From contig NZ_JAUCES010000005.1 in the NCBI RefSeq assembly GCF_030348825.1, positions 682,001-746,000 on the forward strand: a stretch of DNA of 64,000 nt. The letters run 5' to 3'. Source of the stretch: Fictibacillus sp. b24. Lineage in GTDB: Bacteria > Bacillota > Bacilli > Bacillales > Fictibacillaceae. Under the pieces are notes generated by a model. The model was not told the origin of the DNA, searched no databases, and was given only the letters and a program-made list of their open reading frames with translations. The translations under genes were made by a program, and so were the position numbers. Positions 62,000 through 64,000 of this stretch are shown piece after piece (the stretch's first letter is position 1; each line of letters begins with the position of its first letter).

Positions 62000-62944
62000 A
62001 TGAGAGTTACTCAAAATATGTTAAGCAATAATATGTTGCGAAATGTAAGTAACAGCTTTCAAAGAATGGGAAAATATCAAGATCAGCTTTCGACAGGAAA
62101 GAAAATTAGCCGACCTTCTGACGATCCTGTTGTAGCGATGAAAGGTATGACTTATCGAACGTCTCTAAATCAAGTCGAGCAATATCGCCGCAATTTATCA
62201 GAAGCATATAACTGGATGGATGCTGCTGACTCGTCACTTGATAAAGCGACAAGTGTCCTTCAGCGTGTACGTGATCTTACTGTTCAAGCAAGCAATGGAA
62301 CATACGAAGAAGGTCAGCAAGGTATGATACAAAAGGAAATTACTCAGTTGAAAGAACACCTTGCTTCGATTGGAAATACCCAAGTGGCCGGTAAGTATAT
62401 ATTCAACGGTAACGATACGAAAAATAAACCAATTGATTTAAATGGTTCAACCCCTACTCCAACAGATAAGGATCCTATAATGCTGAAACTGTCTGACGGA
62501 ATTAACTTAGCAAGTAACAACGTCAATGTTTCTACGAATCAAAATGCAGTTGAATTCGAACTATCTGATGGGATTAAAATACCTGTTAACATTAACCCGA
62601 CAAACGTTTTTTCTAAACAATTGTTTAAAGATATGGAAGATCTAGAGGCTGCTCTACAAAATGGTGCGCCGGATTTGGATCAGTTTCTGACCAAAATTGA
62701 TAACCATATTTCAGGCATTGGTTCAGAACGTTCTGAACTAGGTGCCCGGTATAACCGAATTGAGTTGATGGACAGCCGTTTAAGTGAACAAGAAGTAATC
62801 TCTAGCAAAATTCTATCTGACAATGAAGATGCGGATATTGAAAGAGTGATAACCGATCTAAAGATGCAAGAAAGTGTGCACCGTGCCGCACTGGCTGTTG
62901 GGTCAAGAATTATTCAGCCATCACTAATGGACTTTCTCAGATAA
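62000..62944 (+). CDS. flgL: Flagellar hook-filament junction protein FlgL (HAP3)
   Basis: A 314-residue flagellin-like protein. N-terminal RVTQNMLSNNMLRNVSNSFQ and LSTGKKISRPSDDPV; C-terminal SEQEVISSKILSDNEDADIE. Its centre is short compared with flagellin. It begins 10 bp after flgK with GGGAGGTAGG upstream. Confidence 0.95.
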   Translation: MRVTQNMLSNNMLRNVSNSFQRMGKYQDQLSTGKKISRPSDDPVVAMKGMTYRTSLNQVEQYRRNLSEAYNWMDAADSSLDKATSVLQRVRDLTVQASNGTYEEGQQGMIQKEITQLKEHLASIGNTQVAGKYIFNGNDTKNKPIDLNGSTPTPTDKDPIMLKLSDGINLASNNVNVSTNQNAVEFELSDGIKIPVNINPTNVFSKQLFKDMEDLEAALQNGAPDLDQFLTKIDNHISGIGSERSELGARYNRIELMDSRLSEQEVISSKILSDNEDADIERVITDLKMQESVHRAALAVGSRIIQPSLMDFLR

Positions 62945-62949
62945 GAAAA

Positions 62950-62976
62950 AAGAGCTATCAACTGATAGCTCTTTCT
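62950..62976 (+). terminator. Hairpin between flgL and yviE
   Basis: AGAGCTATC pairs with GATAGCTCT around AACT, followed by TTTCTC. It may cut part of the transcripts so that flgM-flgL are made in excess over yviE-fliW. Confidence 0.6.
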
Positions 62977-62996
62977 CTATATAGGAGGGAAACAGT

Positions 62997-63572
62997 ATGA
63001 ACTTTCCTCAATTAAGAATGCAGTCAACAAAAGGTGAATTAGGATTAACCATTACAAAAGCTGTTCAACAGATTGAGCAGCCACAAGCAGATATGACGAT
63101 TAGACAACGATCAGCGGAGATGGATATTGAGACAACACCAGGAAAACTGATCATCGATCAAACCCAGGCTTGGGCAGATATGAATTTAATGCACATTTTT
63201 AAGCGAATCGAAGAGTACGCTCGAAACGGATATCAAGATTGGTTATCTTATCTAGCGAAAACCTCATCTCAGGGAGATCAACTTATGAGGATTGAAAACA
63301 AGGGTAACCCATTAATCTCTCAAGCGAAGATGAATAGTGAATCGCCTATTTTAGATTACAATGTAGGATTTATTCCATCTGCCTTTAGCGTTAAAATGAA
63401 TTATAGACCAGCTAAAGTGAATATTAATTGGAAAACGCATCAGCCAGATATAAACGTAAAAGTCAACAAACCTCGTCATCATTATTCACCAGGTGTCGTA
63501 CGAGGAAAAATGAAACAGATGCCATCTTTACATATAGAGGTTATAGGATTAAATATTGATCAAAAAAAGTAA
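62997..63572 (+). CDS. yviE: YviE-like flagellar operon protein (DUF6470)
   Basis: A 191-residue protein of the YviE type, between flgL and fliW as in B. subtilis. It has short amphipathic repeats with many Gln and Met, and recurring phrases such as KVNINWKTHQPDINVKVNK. No catalytic motif or signal peptide. Role unknown; a flagellin or FlgL assembly aid is a guess. AGGAGGG precedes the ATG. Confidence 0.85.
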   Translation: MNFPQLRMQSTKGELGLTITKAVQQIEQPQADMTIRQRSAEMDIETTPGKLIIDQTQAWADMNLMHIFKRIEEYARNGYQDWLSYLAKTSSQGDQLMRIENKGNPLISQAKMNSESPILDYNVGFIPSAFSVKMNYRPAKVNINWKTHQPDINVKVNKPRHHYSPGVVRGKMKQMPSLHIEVIGLNIDQKK

Positions 63573-63584
63573 AGGGATGAAAAC

Positions 63585-64000
63585 ATGAAACTTGAGACGA
63601 AATTTCAAGAAGTGATCGAAATACAAGAGTCAGATATATTATCGTTTGAACAAGGTCTGCCAGGATTTGAGCATGAAAAACAATTTGTTTTGCTACCCAT
63701 AGTAGGTACAGAATTGTCACTGCTTCAGTCAATCGGGACAAGGGATTTAGCCTTTATAACGACTGATCCATTTCAATTTTTTAAAACGTATGACTTTGAG
63801 TTAAGTAAAGCAGACATAGAATCTTTAAAGTTAGAAAATGAAAAAGATGTCTTTGTACAAGTAATTATTACAGTCCAAGACCCATATGAAAAATCAACAG
63901 CAAATCTTCAAGCTCCTGTTGTAATCAATTCAAAAAATAATCTTTGTAAGCAAGTTATTTTGACAGATAATCATTATAGAACAAGACATAAACTAACAGA
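63585..64000 (+). CDS. fliW: Flagellar assembly factor FliW (cut by window end)
   Basis: The first 138 codons are present: LSFEQGLPGFEHEKQFVLLP near the N-terminus, then VFVQVIITV and the start of the NLQAPVVINSKN block, all typical of FliW. FliW binds flagellin and CsrA and so relieves CsrA repression of flagellin mRNA. AAAGGGATG precedes the ATG. csrA is expected just outside the window. Confidence 0.95.
   Translation, partial: MKLETKFQEVIEIQESDILSFEQGLPGFEHEKQFVLLPIVGTELSLLQSIGTRDLAFITTDPFQFFKTYDFELSKADIESLKLENEKDVFVQVIITVQDPYEKSTANLQAPVVINSKNNLCKQVILTDNHYRTRHKLT

Noticed and set aside
1..64000. tRNA, rRNA, CRISPR arrays, insertion sequences, prophage genes
   Set aside because: Looked for and not seen; the only repeats are the short intergenic elements and terminators listed.

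Overview
The window looks like the chromosome of an AT-rich, motile, endospore-former-type Bacillaceae (Firmicutes). Evidence is Gram-positive Shine-Dalgarno sites throughout, GTG/TTG starts, and a right end with nearly the same gene order as Bacillus subtilis: yvyE, degS-degU, degV-like yviA, comFA-comFC, yvyF, flgM, flgN, flgK, flgL, yviE, fliW. I think of Fictibacillus or a near relative, but the sequence alone does not fix the genus. No rRNA, tRNA, CRISPR array, phage or transposase gene was seen.

Region 1 (1-3.6 kb) holds the tail of an unidentified gene, a 40-residue small ORF, an orphan argininosuccinate-lyase-like protein and a polytopic membrane protein.

Region 2 (3.6-13.7 kb) is the most unusual part. 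It holds two small [2Fe-2S] ferredoxins, a creatininase-family amidohydrolase, an ion-transporter-like permease, a heme-oxygenase-fold diiron-type enzyme, an aldehyde dehydrogenase, a GlcG/HbpS protein, two CHR-family half-transporters, a GntR/FCD repressor, an L-aspartate-dehydrogenase-like enzyme and a CxxH/CxxC mini-protein. A palindrome with core GTATAC (best form TTGGTATACCAA) lies at or just downstream of the -10 box, or overlaps it, in six candidate promoters here, including that of the GntR gene. A seventh copy lies further upstream. I infer one GntR regulon controlling a catabolic pathway that may use O2; its substrate is unknown. At its right edge a 28-codon ORF has a promoter overlapped by the GntR-type operator and followed at once by a Fur-like box.

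Region 3 (13.8-31.3 kb, both strands) is a cell-wall island: SGNH-like protein, VanZ, C39-like peptidase, two NlpC/P60 endopeptidases (one behind a WalR-type box), a PBP3-like transpeptidase, a fervidolysin-like subtilase, an LPxTA surface protein with its class D sortase, a LytR-CpsA-Psr ligase, two TagO/WecA paralogues and an LtaS-type synthase.

Region 4 (31.4-43.8 kb) is one surface-polysaccharide operon: aminotransferase, Wzz-like, oxidoreductase, UDP-sugar 6-dehydrogenase, acetyltransferase, flippase, UDP-sugar 2-epimerase, Wzy and three glycosyltransferases. The five sugar enzymes match the set WbpA/B/E/D/I, which makes UDP-2,3-diacetamido-2,3-dideoxy-mannuronic acid.

Region 5 (44-50.8 kb, minus strand) is a LytB/LytC-type autolysin operon whose amidase has seven SH3b repeats, a second LCP protein and yvyE.

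Region 6 (51.4-64 kb) holds degSU, an MHYT-PAS histidine kinase, degV, comFA/comFC (no comFB) and the flgM-to-fliW operon behind an exact sigma-D promoter. Three copies of a ~130-bp intergenic repeat surround degSU and the kinase, and a decayed fourth copy lies at 29.8 kb.
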